DNA of 44,017 bases from JBLHRE01 sp047625765 (GCA_047625765.1 JBLHRE010000001.1:1-44017), one strand, 5' to 3'. Positions 8,151 through 18,327 are shown, counted from the first letter of the stretch. Notes: generated by a model from the sequence alone, not told the origin. Numbers and translations are program-made.

Positions 8151-9379
8151 TGTTATACTATTTATTCGATTTTTTAGAAGAAAATTACCAGTTCCCAGGA
8201 GCAGGGGTATTCCAATATATCTCGTTTAGAGCAGCTTTAGCGGTAGTTGTATCCTTGTTGATTTCTTTAGTTTTTGGTAAACGTATCATTCGTCTTTTAC
8301 AAAAAAAGCAGGTAGGAGAATCGATTAGAGATTTAGGTTTAGACGGACAAATTGAAAAAGCGGGAACCCCTACTATGGGAGGTTTGATTATTCTTTCAGC
8401 AATTCTTATTCCGACATTGTTATTGGCTAACCTTAATAACATCTACATTATTCTAATGTTAATTACCACAGTTTGGATGGGAGCTATTGGTTTTACAGAT
8501 GATTATATCAAGGTTTTTAAGAAAAACAAAAAAGGATTAGCCGGTAAATTTAAAGTGTTAGGCCAAATCGGCTTGGGTTTAATTGTAGGAGGTGTTTTGT
8601 ATTTCCATCCAGATGTTGTGATCAAAGAAAAAGTGACCAACAACACAGAAATTCAGTCTTTAACGCAAGACCGTCACTCTTTTACTGGAAATCCAATTAA
8701 ATCTACCAAAACAACCATTCCATTTGTTAAGAACAACGAACTGGACTATCAAGAAGGTCTGTCTTGGTTGGGCGATGATTATAAAAAATGGGCGTGGTTG
8801 TTATTTATTCCTATTGTTATTTTTATAGTTACCGCAGTTTCTAATGGCGCGAATCTAACAGACGGAATAGATGGGCTTGCCACAGGAACTTCGGCCATAG
8901 TAGGAGCCACGCTCGGGGCGTTTGCCTATGTATCCGGTAACACCATTTTTGCCGATTATCTCAATATCATGTATATCCCCTATTCTGGCGAACTGGTAAT
9001 ATTTATAGCGGCCTTTGTAGGGGCTTGTGTAGGCTTTTTATGGTACAACTCTTACCCAGCACAGGTGTTTATGGGGGATACAGGGTCTTTAGCAATAGGG
9101 GGGATAATAGCGGTATTCGCCATTGCCATTCGTAAAGAATTATTGATTCCAATATTGTGTGGAATATTCTTGATAGAGAACCTTTCGGTGGTAATGCAAG
9201 TGTCTTATTTTAAATACACCAAAAAGAGATTTGGCGAAGGCAAACGTATTTTCTTGATGTCTCCATTGCATCACCATTTTCAGAAAAAAGGACTTCATGA
9301 ATCGAAAATTGTCACCCGATTTTGGATAGTAGGAATCATGCTAGCGATATTAACATTTGTAACTTTAAAACTGCGTTAA
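8150..9379 (+). CDS. mraY: Phospho-MurNAc-pentapeptide transferase MraY
   Basis: A 409-residue polytopic enzyme that forms lipid I from UDP-MurNAc-pentapeptide and undecaprenyl phosphate at the inner face of the membrane. Family motifs are TPTMGG, GFTDDYIK, NLTDGIDGLA, FMGDTGSLA and the C-terminal HHHFQKKG. It is longer than the roughly 360 residues of E. coli MraY because of a hydrophilic insertion at about residues 155-210, which is common in Bacteroidota. Multiple hydrophobic helices are evident. Confidence 0.96.
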   Translation: MLYYLFDFLEENYQFPGAGVFQYISFRAALAVVVSLLISLVFGKRIIRLLQKKQVGESIRDLGLDGQIEKAGTPTMGGLIILSAILIPTLLLANLNNIYIILMLITTVWMGAIGFTDDYIKVFKKNKKGLAGKFKVLGQIGLGLIVGGVLYFHPDVVIKEKVTNNTEIQSLTQDRHSFTGNPIKSTKTTIPFVKNNELDYQEGLSWLGDDYKKWAWLLFIPIVIFIVTAVSNGANLTDGIDGLATGTSAIVGATLGAFAYVSGNTIFADYLNIMYIPYSGELVIFIAAFVGACVGFLWYNSYPAQVFMGDTGSLAIGGIIAVFAIAIRKELLIPILCGIFLIENLSVVMQVSYFKYTKKRFGEGKRIFLMSPLHHHFQKKGLHESKIVTRFWIVGIMLAILTFVTLKLR

Positions 9380-9382
9380 TCT

Positions 9383-10726
9383 GTGTCTAAAGCAAATTAC
9401 ATAGTGGTATTAGGAGGTGGCGAAAGCGGCCTTGGCGCAGCTGTATTAGCAAAGCTAAAAGGGCACAAAGTGTTCTTGTCTGATAGCAAAACAATTGCGG
9501 ATAAGTATAAAACGCAATTGCAGGACTATGTCATAGAATTTGAAGAAGGAGGACATACCGAAGAGCGTATACTTAATGCAGGTGAAATAATAAAATCACC
9601 AGGTATTCCAGATACAGCATCTTTAATTGCTGCTGCAAGAGAAAAAGGGATTTCAGTAATTTCTGAAATAGAATTTGCCTCAAGATATACTAAGGCAAAA
9701 ATTATTGCAATTACCGGAAGTAACGGAAAAACTACAACCACGCTGCTCACCTATCACATGTTGCAAAAAGCAGGGTTAAATGTAGGCTTAGCAGGTAATG
9801 TAGGAAACAGTTTCGCATATCAGGTTGCTACAAAAGAGTTCGATTATTACGTGTTGGAGTTAAGTAGCTTCCAGTTAGATGGAATCAAAAACTTTAAAGC
9901 CGATATAGCTGTACTACTAAATATTACACCAGATCATTTAGATAGATACGCATACAGTTTCGATAATTATACCCAATCGAAACTACAGATTACCAAAAAT
10001 CAGGGAGAGCAAGATTGCTTTGTTTTTTGCAACGATGATCCCCAAATAATAAAGAACCTAGGATTAATTAAAACCAAGGGGAAACACTTTCCATTTAGCA
10101 CCAAATCGAAGCTAGGAGAGGGAGCGCATTTAGATAACACAGAACTACACATACAAACAGATAACAACATATTTTCTATGTCTATTCACGAACTAGCCTT
10201 GCAAGGCAAGCACAATGTCTACAACTCCATGGCCGCTGGAATTACTTCTAAGCTTTTGAATTTAAGGCAAGAAGTTATTCGCGAAAGCTTGACGGATTTC
10301 CAAGCAGTAGAACACCGTTTAGAGCCCGTTTTACATGTTCACGGAATCCAGTTTATTAACGACTCTAAGGCAACAAATGTAAATGCCACTTGGTACGCAT
10401 TAGAAAGTATGTCTCGTCCAGTTGTTTGGATTGTTGGAGGGGTAGACAAAGGGAACGATTACGCGCAATTACAACCTTTAGTAAAAGAGCATGTAAAAGC
10501 AATTATCTGTTTGGGGAAAAACAATGCTAAAATCCACCATGCATTCGAAGATTTGGTTGAGGTTATTGTTGATGCCGCTAATATGCAAGAAGCAGTAAGA
10601 ATGGCGTATGCATTGGGAAGAAAAGAAGACGCTGTCTTATTATCGCCTGCTTGTGCAAGTTTCGATTTGTTCGAGAATTACGAAGATAGAGGGCAGCAGT
10701 TCAAGCAATATGTAAAGGAATTGTAA
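9383..10726 (+). CDS. murD: UDP-MurNAc-L-alanine:D-glutamate ligase MurD
   Basis: A 447-residue Mur ligase that adds D-Glu to UDP-MurNAc-L-Ala. The N-terminal Rossmann motif is VLGGGESGLGAAVLA, ATP-binding GSNGKTTTTLL is near residue 110, and the central-domain stretch INDSKATNVNATWYAL and C-terminal LLSPACASFDLFENYEDRG are typical of MurD. It starts with GTG, 3 bases after the mraY stop; no nearby ATG fits the N-terminal motif. Confidence 0.96.
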   Translation: MSKANYIVVLGGGESGLGAAVLAKLKGHKVFLSDSKTIADKYKTQLQDYVIEFEEGGHTEERILNAGEIIKSPGIPDTASLIAAAREKGISVISEIEFASRYTKAKIIAITGSNGKTTTTLLTYHMLQKAGLNVGLAGNVGNSFAYQVATKEFDYYVLELSSFQLDGIKNFKADIAVLLNITPDHLDRYAYSFDNYTQSKLQITKNQGEQDCFVFCNDDPQIIKNLGLIKTKGKHFPFSTKSKLGEGAHLDNTELHIQTDNNIFSMSIHELALQGKHNVYNSMAAGITSKLLNLRQEVIRESLTDFQAVEHRLEPVLHVHGIQFINDSKATNVNATWYALESMSRPVVWIVGGVDKGNDYAQLQPLVKEHVKAIICLGKNNAKIHHAFEDLVEVIVDAANMQEAVRMAYALGRKEDAVLLSPACASFDLFENYEDRGQQFKQYVKEL

Positions 10727-10727
10727 A

Positions 10728-11888
10728 ATGTACAAATTGCTGGCGCACATACAAGGAGATAGAGGATTATGGGCAGTGGTGTTTCTGTTTATGCTATTTT
10801 CTTTTTTGCCAGTTTATAGTGCAAGTAGCAATTTGGCTTATGCTTATAGCGGAGGAAATACATTTAGTTATCTTATAAAACATCTGTTTTTTGTTTTCTC
10901 TGGTCTTAGCATAATTTACCTTATTCATAAAGTAGACCCAGTCTATTTTAGGAATATTGGAACGATATTGTTACTAACCTCTTTGGTCTTATTGATAGCT
11001 GTTTTGTGGCAAGGTGACACTATTGGCGGGGCCAATGCAAGTAGGTGGATACGTTTGCCATTTATTCAAATCACTTTTCAGCCATCAGAAATTGCCAAGC
11101 TGGCTCTAATCCTGTATTTGTCTAGGGCATTGGTGAAACACAAGGATAAATTACATTCTTTCAAAGAATCATTTATCCCTATTGTAAGTCCAATTTTGAT
11201 GGTGGTGATACTAATTTTGCCCGCCAACTTTTCAACGGCAGCTTTGATTGGAATTATTTCGATGATCCTACTATTTGTAGGAGGATACCCGTTTAAACAT
11301 TTGATAAAATTGGGATTTATAGGGGTCGGATTTTTAGGGCTGTTTTTATTGCTGGTTATGGCTTTTCCAGATGCAATGCCCAACCGTGTAGAAACGTGGA
11401 AAGCAAGAATAGAAAATTATCAAGATGGCGATAGCGAATCCAATTATCAAGTAGAGAAATCAAAGATTGCAATTGCTTCTGGCCATTTCTTAGGCCAAGG
11501 GCCTGGTAAGAGTATTCAAAAAAACTTTTTGCCACAGTCCTCTTCTGATTTTATCTATGCCATAATTGTAGAAGAGGGAGGTTTGGTATTTGGATTTGGA
11601 GTAGTAGGATTCTACCTTATTTTCTTGATAAGGATATTAAAAATAGCACATCAGGTTACTGATACTTTTGGAGTCTTGGTAGTAATTGGAATGGGATTTA
11701 GCGTAGTTTTTCAAGCACTCCTAAATATGGGGGTTGCCGTAAATATATTCCCGGTAACGGGTCAAACATTACCCTTTATAAGTTCTGGAGGAACCTCCTT
11801 GTGGATTACCTGTTTGGGAATGGGAGTAGTGTTAAGCATTAGTAAACAAATGCAGAAAAAGAAAATTATAGTAGATGAGCAAGCCTAG
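10728..11888 (+). CDS. ftsW: Septal peptidoglycan glycosyltransferase FtsW (SEDS family)
   Basis: A 386-residue SEDS-family membrane protein with about ten hydrophobic helices. It polymerises lipid II at the septum with FtsI. The family signature near the C-terminus, PVTGQTLPFISSGGTS, and the large periplasmic loop with RVETWKARIENY are present. The position between murD and murG supports FtsW rather than RodA. It overlaps murG by 14 bases. Confidence 0.95.
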   Translation: MYKLLAHIQGDRGLWAVVFLFMLFSFLPVYSASSNLAYAYSGGNTFSYLIKHLFFVFSGLSIIYLIHKVDPVYFRNIGTILLLTSLVLLIAVLWQGDTIGGANASRWIRLPFIQITFQPSEIAKLALILYLSRALVKHKDKLHSFKESFIPIVSPILMVVILILPANFSTAALIGIISMILLFVGGYPFKHLIKLGFIGVGFLGLFLLLVMAFPDAMPNRVETWKARIENYQDGDSESNYQVEKSKIAIASGHFLGQGPGKSIQKNFLPQSSSDFIYAIIVEEGGLVFGFGVVGFYLIFLIRILKIAHQVTDTFGVLVVIGMGFSVVFQALLNMGVAVNIFPVTGQTLPFISSGGTSLWITCLGMGVVLSISKQMQKKKIIVDEQA

Positions 11889-12981
11889 AAAAATTTTGAT
11901 AAGTGGAGGGGGAACAGGTGGGCACATCTATCCGGCCTTGGCAATAGCTCAGGAATATAAACGTAGATACCCTGACTCTCATTTTTTGTTTGTAGGAGCA
12001 ATAGGAAGAATGGAAATGGAAAAAGTTCCAGTCGAAGGTTTTGCAATAAAGGGTTTGTGGATTAGCGGAATAGACAGGAGTTTGACATTGAGAAATTTAA
12101 TATTTCCAGTCAAGTTGATCTTTGCATTAATAAAATCGTTTTTCATAATCCGAACTTTTAAGCCCAATGTGGTAATTGGAACCGGAGGCTTTGCAAGTGG
12201 TCCTATTTTATGGGTTGCTTCCAGGTTAAAGATACCAACTCTTATTCAGGAACAAAATTCGTTTCCGGGCATAACCAACAAGCTTTTGTCATCGAAAGTT
12301 GATAGAATTTGTGTGGCATATGATCGATTAGATCGATTTTTCCCAGAGCATAAAATCAGACTTACAGGCAATCCGATAAGAAAAGAGATTGGTGGAAGCC
12401 AGAGTACCCTAGAAGAGGCATTGGCTTATTTTAATTTAAGCGCAGAAAAACCAGTGGCTTTAGTTCTAGGGGGTAGTCTTGGTGCAAGAGCAATCAACGA
12501 TTATATCAGAGAAAACTTAAGGTGGTTCGAAGACAACGAAGTGCAACTGATTTGGCAAACGGGTAAGTTGTATTACGAACAATGCGCTAAAAAAGCAAAT
12601 ACTTTGGGTTATGGAGGGGTAAGAGTTTTTGCTTTTATTTCTAAAATGGATCTAGCCTATAAAATTGCAGATGTTGCAATTTCCAGAGCAGGGGCAAGTA
12701 CAGTTTCTGAAATGTGCGTAGCACGTTTGCCCGTAATTTTAGTGCCATCGCCAAATGTATCCGAAGACCATCAAACCAAAAATGCACTGGCATTGGTAGA
12801 CAAAGAAGCTGCAATTTTGGTGAAAGAAGCTGAACTGCCGTTGCGTTTGTTTCCCGCTTTAAAAGATGTTGTTACCAATGTTGATAAACGAGAAGCGATG
12901 AAAATCAATATAGGTGCTTTAGCAGAAGCCAATGCCGCAGCATTGATTGTGAATCATATAGAGGAGATTATAAAAGAATGA
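11875..12981 (+). CDS. murG: Lipid II synthase MurG (N-acetylglucosaminyltransferase)
   Basis: A 368-residue GT28 glycosyltransferase that transfers GlcNAc from UDP-GlcNAc to lipid I at the inner membrane face. GGGTGGHIYPALAIA is at residues 10-24, IGTGGFASGP is near 100, and the donor-site RAGASTVSEM with a downstream EDHQTKNA are all present. Length is typical. It overlaps murC by 4 bases (ATGA). Confidence 0.96.
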   Translation: MSKPRKILISGGGTGGHIYPALAIAQEYKRRYPDSHFLFVGAIGRMEMEKVPVEGFAIKGLWISGIDRSLTLRNLIFPVKLIFALIKSFFIIRTFKPNVVIGTGGFASGPILWVASRLKIPTLIQEQNSFPGITNKLLSSKVDRICVAYDRLDRFFPEHKIRLTGNPIRKEIGGSQSTLEEALAYFNLSAEKPVALVLGGSLGARAINDYIRENLRWFEDNEVQLIWQTGKLYYEQCAKKANTLGYGGVRVFAFISKMDLAYKIADVAISRAGASTVSEMCVARLPVILVPSPNVSEDHQTKNALALVDKEAAILVKEAELPLRLFPALKDVVTNVDKREAMKINIGALAEANAAALIVNHIEEIIKE

Positions 12982-14342
12982 AGTTTGAGCATATAGATAG
13001 AGTGTATTTTGTTGGTATCGGTGGCATCGGTATGAGCGGTCTTGCGCGCTATTTTAATGCAATAGGCAAAGAAGTTGCAGGCTATGATAAAACCCGAACA
13101 ACACTATGCGAAACATTAGAATTGGAAGGGATTTCGATAAGTTACGATGAACAATTAGAAGCTGTTCCAACTAAATTCTTAGAAGCTTCGAAAACCCTGG
13201 TGGTTTATACCCCCGCAGTGCCAACACAACATATCCAATTAAGTTATTTTATTGCAAATGGATTTGCAGTAAAGAAGAGAGCTGAGGTTTTGGGAATTAT
13301 TACTTCCGAGAATACGACACTAGCAGTTGCGGGAACACACGGTAAAACGACAACATCTAGTATTCTGGCCCATTTGCTAAAAAGTGCAGGAGAAAACATC
13401 AATGCTTTTTTAGGCGGAATTGCCTTAAACTATAATTCAAACGTACTATTGGGTGATGCATCTACTGTAGTTGTAGAAGCAGATGAATTTGATAGATCGT
13501 TTCTACACCTTAAACCTAACATTTCTGTTATTACCAATACAGATGCAGACCATTTAGACATCTATGGAGATGGTGCAAGTTTCATAAAAGGGTTCGAGGA
13601 TTTTGGGAGCATTTGTCGAGAAAAAGGACAGTTGATATGTCAAAAAAATGTGGCCTTGCCATCGGATTACAGCTATGGCTTGGATAATACTTCCGACTTC
13701 TATGCACACAATATAAAGGTTGTAGATGGGGCTTTTCGGTTCAGCTTGCAACTCTTAGATAAAGGAGCGCAAAATGTTGTATTGGCATTGCCCGGAAGAC
13801 ACAATATCGAAAATGCGGTAGCTGCTTCGGCAATTGCCTTTTTGCATGGATTAGAGATTGCACAGATTGTGAAAGGTCTAGAATCTTTTAAAGGAGTTTA
13901 TCGCAGGTTTCAATACCATCTAAATACTACAGAAAAAGTATATATCGATGATTATGCACATCATCCATCAGAAATAAAAGCGACTATAAGTTCTGTTAAG
14001 GAGCTGTTCCCACATAGACATATTACGGTAATATTTCAGCCTCATTTATTTTCTAGAACAAGAGACTTTATGGGCGATTTTGCAGAGAGTTTGTCTTTGG
14101 CAGACGAGGTAATAGTATTGCCTATTTACCCTGCAAGGGAGCGGCCAATAGCAGGTGTAAATTCGGAAGCACTTGCTGCTTTGGTTCAAAAAGCCCATTG
14201 TTCCGTTGTACATGGCTCAGGTCTCGTAGAAAGCTTAAAAGCAAAGCAATTGGATGTGTGTCTAACCTTGGGAGCAGGAGATATAGACCGATTGGTAGCA
14301 CCAATTTATCAAACCATAAAAAATCAGGGCTATGATGCGTAA
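12978..14342 (+). CDS. murC: UDP-MurNAc:L-alanine ligase MurC
   Basis: A 454-residue Mur ligase that catalyses the first amino acid addition to UDP-MurNAc. GIGGIGMSGLARYF is near residue 12, ATP-binding GTHGKTTTSS is near 118, and DDYAHHPSEI is near 325, a MurC/Mpl hallmark. MurC rather than Mpl is inferred from its dcw position. No ddl or murB follows, as in other Bacteroidota dcw clusters. Confidence 0.95.
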   Translation: MKFEHIDRVYFVGIGGIGMSGLARYFNAIGKEVAGYDKTRTTLCETLELEGISISYDEQLEAVPTKFLEASKTLVVYTPAVPTQHIQLSYFIANGFAVKKRAEVLGIITSENTTLAVAGTHGKTTTSSILAHLLKSAGENINAFLGGIALNYNSNVLLGDASTVVVEADEFDRSFLHLKPNISVITNTDADHLDIYGDGASFIKGFEDFGSICREKGQLICQKNVALPSDYSYGLDNTSDFYAHNIKVVDGAFRFSLQLLDKGAQNVVLALPGRHNIENAVAASAIAFLHGLEIAQIVKGLESFKGVYRRFQYHLNTTEKVYIDDYAHHPSEIKATISSVKELFPHRHITVIFQPHLFSRTRDFMGDFAESLSLADEVIVLPIYPARERPIAGVNSEALAALVQKAHCSVVHGSGLVESLKAKQLDVCLTLGAGDIDRLVAPIYQTIKNQGYDA

Positions 14343-15054
14343 AGTGTTGCAGATGGGGTTTTGGTCGGTACTGGCAATTGCCTTGTTTTTTACTATGAGT
14401 TTCGTAGAGAAAACTGCGGTAGATAGGGTTTGCGATACCTTGGTTGTACGTGTAGATTATTCGGATAATAATTATTTCGTATCCGAAGAATCGGTAATAA
14501 AAATCTTGACGAAAACAGACAATTCTTTGGTCGGAAAGCCCTTGGAAGAAATTAACATTGCCCTGTTAGAAGAAAACATCAGCAAGCATCCATCGGTACG
14601 TAATGCTGAAGTATATTCAACTATTAATGGTGAGCTTAGGGTAAATGTAAAACAGAAGAAACCCATTGCGCGCGTTATTACTGGCAGAACTTCTTATTAT
14701 ATTGATGAAGAGGGGGGTAAGATGAAGTTGTCGACAACTTACTCAGCAAGAGTTCCATTGGTTTATGGAGCACTAAAAGAGGAGCGTTTTCTGGCCGTTT
14801 TACAGGTTTTACGCTTTTTGAAAGAAGAAAAATACTGGAAGTCCCAAGTGATTTCAATCGAAATGAAGAGTGAAGGCTTAGTTATTCGACCTCGTTTTGG
14901 AGCAAAGGAAATAATTGTAGGGAATTCGGATAATCTGGATAAGAAGTTTGAGAAGCTTAGCATTTTTTATAAAAAAGTAATACCAAGCAAAGGACTTGAT
15001 TTCTATCACAGACTAGATCTGAGGTTTGAAAATCAAGTTATTGGGAGTAAATAA
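14332..15054 (+). CDS. ftsQ: Cell division protein FtsQ
   Basis: A 240-residue bitopic protein at the position of ftsQ. It has a short cytoplasmic tail, one transmembrane segment (about residues 6-24) and a periplasmic region with a POTRA-like start (YFVSEESVIKILT...) and the KKPIARVITG stretch seen in FtsQ/DivIB. It connects FtsL, FtsB and early division proteins. Either of two adjacent ATGs (14332, 14335) may be used; both lie inside the end of murC. Confidence 0.88.
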   Translation: MMRKVLQMGFWSVLAIALFFTMSFVEKTAVDRVCDTLVVRVDYSDNNYFVSEESVIKILTKTDNSLVGKPLEEINIALLEENISKHPSVRNAEVYSTINGELRVNVKQKKPIARVITGRTSYYIDEEGGKMKLSTTYSARVPLVYGALKEERFLAVLQVLRFLKEEKYWKSQVISIEMKSEGLVIRPRFGAKEIIVGNSDNLDKKFEKLSIFYKKVIPSKGLDFYHRLDLRFENQVIGSK

Positions 15055-15061
15055 TAAGAGT

Positions 15062-16441
15062 ATGGAACAGTCAGGAATTGCGGTTGGCTTAGACATTGGT
15101 ACTACCAAAATAGTAGCAATGGTTGGTCGTATGAACGAATACGGCAAGTTAGAAGTCTTGGGGATGGGAAAAGCGCGCTCTTTGGGTGTGCAAAGAGGTA
15201 TTGTTTCAAATATTACCGAAACTATTCGTTCAATAGAACAAGCATTGCACGAAGCAGAAGCTACTTCAGGAATCGAAATTAAAGAAGTTATTGTTGGTAT
15301 TGCAGGACAGCATATTCGTAGCCTGCAACACAGCGATTATATAACACGTGAAAATTCTGAGGAAGTAATCAACGATGAGGATATCAATCGATTGATAAAC
15401 AATGTGCACAAATTGGTAATGTTGCCCGGAGAAGAAATTATTCATGTGTTACCACAAGAATTCAAGGTAGATGGCGAAGCAAATATTACGGAGCCAAGAG
15501 GAATGTATGGGATGCGTTTTGAAGCAAATTTCCACATCGTTGTTGGGCAGATTACAGCAATAAAAAATATTGGTAGATGTGTAAAAAACTCTGGCCTGGA
15601 CGTTGCTGATATTACATTAGAACCACTGGCATCGGCAGAAGCTGTACTTTCTACAGAAGAAAAAGAAGCAGGTGTTGTTTTGGTTGATATAGGTGGTGGT
15701 ACTACCGATGTTGCCATTTTCAAGGATGGAATTATTAGACAAACCGCGGTTATTCCTTTTGGCGGAAATGTAATTACAGAAGATATTAAGGAAGGCTGTA
15801 GTATTATCGAAAAGCATGCAGAACTTTTAAAAGTGAAGTTTGGATCGGCTTGGCCTAACGAGAATAAAGACAGCGAAATAGTTTCTATACCAGGATTAAG
15901 AGGAAGAGAACCAAAGGAGATTTCTTTGAAAAATCTTTCAAAAATCATCCACGCAAGGGTTGTAGAGATTATCGAGCAAGTGCACATGGAAGTGCAGAGC
16001 TATGGCGATGATGATCCTAAAAAGAAATTGATTGCAGGAATTGTGTTGACGGGTGGTGGAGCAAGGTTAAAGCACCTAAAGCAATTGGTTGAGTATGTAA
16101 CTGGAATGGATACGCGCATTGGATATCCTAACGAGCATTTAGCAAAAGAGACCGATCAAGAATTGTCCTCTCCATTATATGCAACCTCTGTAGGGTTAGT
16201 AATAAAGGGACTGGAAGCAAAGACTGCTATTTTGCCAGAGCAACGCAAAAGTGTAGCAGATGTAAATGATGTAGAGGAGATGAACACGAATACAGGCGCA
16301 AGAGAAACAACAGTTACTCAAGCCAAAGAAAAGCCTGCAAGTGGAGTAGAGCAAGTGCCATTGGAAGATGGCCCAAGGAAAAAATCAGTGTTCGAAAAGT
16401 GGACGGATAGTTTCAAAGAGTTTTTATCAAAAGAAGATTAG
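15062..16441 (+). CDS. ftsA: Cell division protein FtsA
   Basis: A 459-residue actin-fold ATPase that tethers FtsZ to the membrane. The phosphate-1 motif GLDIGTTK is at about residues 8-15, phosphate-2 VDIGGGTTD is near 205, and the adenosine motif VLTGGGARL is near 335. The intervening 1C/SHS2 domain contains EVIVGIAGQHIRS. The C-terminus (VFEKWTDSFKEFL) looks like the membrane-binding amphipathic helix. The ATG at 15062 is chosen; an in-frame TTG at 15026 lies within ftsQ and adds nothing conserved. Confidence 0.96.
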   Translation: MEQSGIAVGLDIGTTKIVAMVGRMNEYGKLEVLGMGKARSLGVQRGIVSNITETIRSIEQALHEAEATSGIEIKEVIVGIAGQHIRSLQHSDYITRENSEEVINDEDINRLINNVHKLVMLPGEEIIHVLPQEFKVDGEANITEPRGMYGMRFEANFHIVVGQITAIKNIGRCVKNSGLDVADITLEPLASAEAVLSTEEKEAGVVLVDIGGGTTDVAIFKDGIIRQTAVIPFGGNVITEDIKEGCSIIEKHAELLKVKFGSAWPNENKDSEIVSIPGLRGREPKEISLKNLSKIIHARVVEIIEQVHMEVQSYGDDDPKKKLIAGIVLTGGGARLKHLKQLVEYVTGMDTRIGYPNEHLAKETDQELSSPLYATSVGLVIKGLEAKTAILPEQRKSVADVNDVEEMNTNTGARETTVTQAKEKPASGVEQVPLEDGPRKKSVFEKWTDSFKEFLSKED

Positions 16442-16464
16442 CAACATACCAAAAAATAAGTGTC

Positions 16465-18276
16465 ATGAGTGATTTAGGACAAGGTGGAATTTCTTTCGAT
16501 CTACCCAAGAACCAATCATCAGAAATTAAGGTTATTGGTGTAGGTGGTGGGGGTAGCAATGCTGTAAACTACATGTTTGAACAAGGGATCAAAGGTGTAG
16601 ATTTTGTAGTTTGTAATACCGATGCGCAAGCACTACAGGATAGCCCAATTCCAAATAAAATTCAGTTAGGGATTACTTTAACGGAAGGTCTAGGAGCTGG
16701 TGCAAACCCCGAAATTGGCGAGAAATCGGCTATGGAAAGTTTAGAGGAAGTTAAAAACCTACTAAGCACAAATACCAAGATGGTTTTTATTACTGCCGGA
16801 ATGGGTGGTGGTACAGGAACCGGAGCAGCCCCTATTATTGCTAGAACAGCAAGAGAGATGGGAGTGCTTACTGTTGGTATTGTAACCTTTCCGTTCTCTT
16901 TTGAAGGTATGGCAAGAAAACGTCAAGCCGAAGAAGGTGTTGAAGCTTTAAGAGCAACCGTAGATTCTTTGATTGTTGTAAACAATGATAAACTACGTGA
17001 TGTATACGGAAACCTTGGATTTAAATCTGGATTCGTAAAAGCGAATGAGGTACTGTCTACAGCAGCAAAAGGTATTGCAGAAGTTATTACACAGCATTAC
17101 CGAATGAACATTGACCTTAATGATGCCCGTACTGTATTGGCAAATTCGGGTACTGCAATTATGGGCTCTGCTTCTGCATCTGGAGATAGCAGAGCAATAG
17201 AGGCAGTTTCTAAAGCGCTGGATAGCCCATTGTTAAATGATAATGACATTCGCGGTTGTCGTTCTGTATTGTTGTTGATTATTTCTGGCGAAAAGGAAAT
17301 TACTTTAGACGAAATTGGAGAAGTAACCGATTACGTACAGCAAGAAGCAGGTGGCCTTGCAGATGTAATTATGGGCGTTGGCGAAGATGAAACTCTAGGA
17401 GATAGTATCTGTGTAACAGTAATTGCTACAGGTTTCGATGCAGACCAACAGGATAATATTATGCCAGGAGAACCAACAAAAATAATTCACAGGTTAGATA
17501 GCGAAGATCTTGCCCCAAAGGTAACTATGAATGTAGAGCCAGCTAAGGTTGTCGTTCCTGCGCCAAGAACAACTAGACCTACAAGCACAGCAAAAGCACC
17601 AGCCGAAGTCGTTAGACAAGAGCCAAAACCAGAGCCGGTAAGACATAATTTATTCGATGACGAGCCCGTAGCTCAGGCAATACAGTATGTCAACGAGAAC
17701 CAAGCAACTTTAAGTTTTGACATGCCTTTACTACAGGAAGAGGCTGAAGTTGAGGTGGAGGAAATGGAGGAGTTTTCAAAGCCAGGGGTTGTATATCATA
17801 AATTGGTAGAAGAAGATTTAACAGTTACAGAATCGCCTAATGCATTGGACGAAGTAGAAGAAGAGGAAATTGTTTTTGAACTACGTACCGAAGAAGTTGA
17901 AGAAGTGGCGGAAGCACCTAAAGAAGATTGGGCCCGTCCTGTTGTGCAACAGGATATTGTTCGCGCAGAACGTAAATTGGCCGAGAAGCCAACAGTAACA
18001 AACGCACCGATAGAGGAATTTTCTGTTGCAGAAGAGCAGTTAAGAAGAGCTAGAGAAAGAAAATCACGATTAAAATCCTTCAATTATAACTTTAGAAATG
18101 CATCAAGTATTTCGAATGCAGAAAGTGTTCCTGCTTATAAAAGAATGGGAATAGATTTGGAAAAAACTTCCCACTCATCAGAGCAAACAGTTTCGCGTTA
18201 TACTTTAGGCGAAGACGAGCAGAAGAACCCGCAAATACGCCCAAACAACTCATTTTTGCATGATAATGTAGATTAA
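16465..18276 (+). CDS. ftsZ: Tubulin-like cell division GTPase FtsZ, with long C-terminal linker
   Basis: The 603-residue product carries the FtsZ GTPase core: GVGGGGSNAVNYM near residue 26, the tubulin signature GGGTGTGAAP near 113, and the T7-loop NIDLNDART near 212. The core ends near residue 320. A linker of roughly 260 residues, rich in Glu, Val and Pro, follows, and then the C-terminal peptide NNSFLHDNVD, which I recall from other Flavobacteriia. The whole is much longer than E. coli FtsZ (383 residues). It is the last gene of the dcw unit, followed directly by a strong terminator. Confidence 0.97.
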   Translation: MSDLGQGGISFDLPKNQSSEIKVIGVGGGGSNAVNYMFEQGIKGVDFVVCNTDAQALQDSPIPNKIQLGITLTEGLGAGANPEIGEKSAMESLEEVKNLLSTNTKMVFITAGMGGGTGTGAAPIIARTAREMGVLTVGIVTFPFSFEGMARKRQAEEGVEALRATVDSLIVVNNDKLRDVYGNLGFKSGFVKANEVLSTAAKGIAEVITQHYRMNIDLNDARTVLANSGTAIMGSASASGDSRAIEAVSKALDSPLLNDNDIRGCRSVLLLIISGEKEITLDEIGEVTDYVQQEAGGLADVIMGVGEDETLGDSICVTVIATGFDADQQDNIMPGEPTKIIHRLDSEDLAPKVTMNVEPAKVVVPAPRTTRPTSTAKAPAEVVRQEPKPEPVRHNLFDDEPVAQAIQYVNENQATLSFDMPLLQEEAEVEVEEMEEFSKPGVVYHKLVEEDLTVTESPNALDEVEEEEIVFELRTEEVEEVAEAPKEDWARPVVQQDIVRAERKLAEKPTVTNAPIEEFSVAEEQLRRARERKSRLKSFNYNFRNASSISNAESVPAYKRMGIDLEKTSHSSEQTVSRYTLGEDEQKNPQIRPNNSFLHDNVD

Positions 18277-18298
18277 TGAGTCTTGAATAGAAAATACG

Positions 18299-18327
18299 AA
18301 CCCCGAAGATTTTCTTCGGGGTTTTTT
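18299..18327 (+). terminator. Rho-independent terminator of the dcw cluster
   Basis: CCCCGAAGA (18301-18309) pairs perfectly with TCTTCGGGG (18313-18321) around a TTT loop and is followed by TTTTTT. It lies 22 bases after the ftsZ stop. Confidence 0.93.

Noticed and set aside
15026..15061. TTG start for ftsA inside ftsQ
   Set aside because: The extra residues overlap the ftsQ reading frame, and the ATG at 15062 gives the conventional N-terminus.
15442..15987. 181-residue ORF antisense to ftsA
   Set aside because: It is fully contained in a well-identified gene and looks like a composition-driven shadow.
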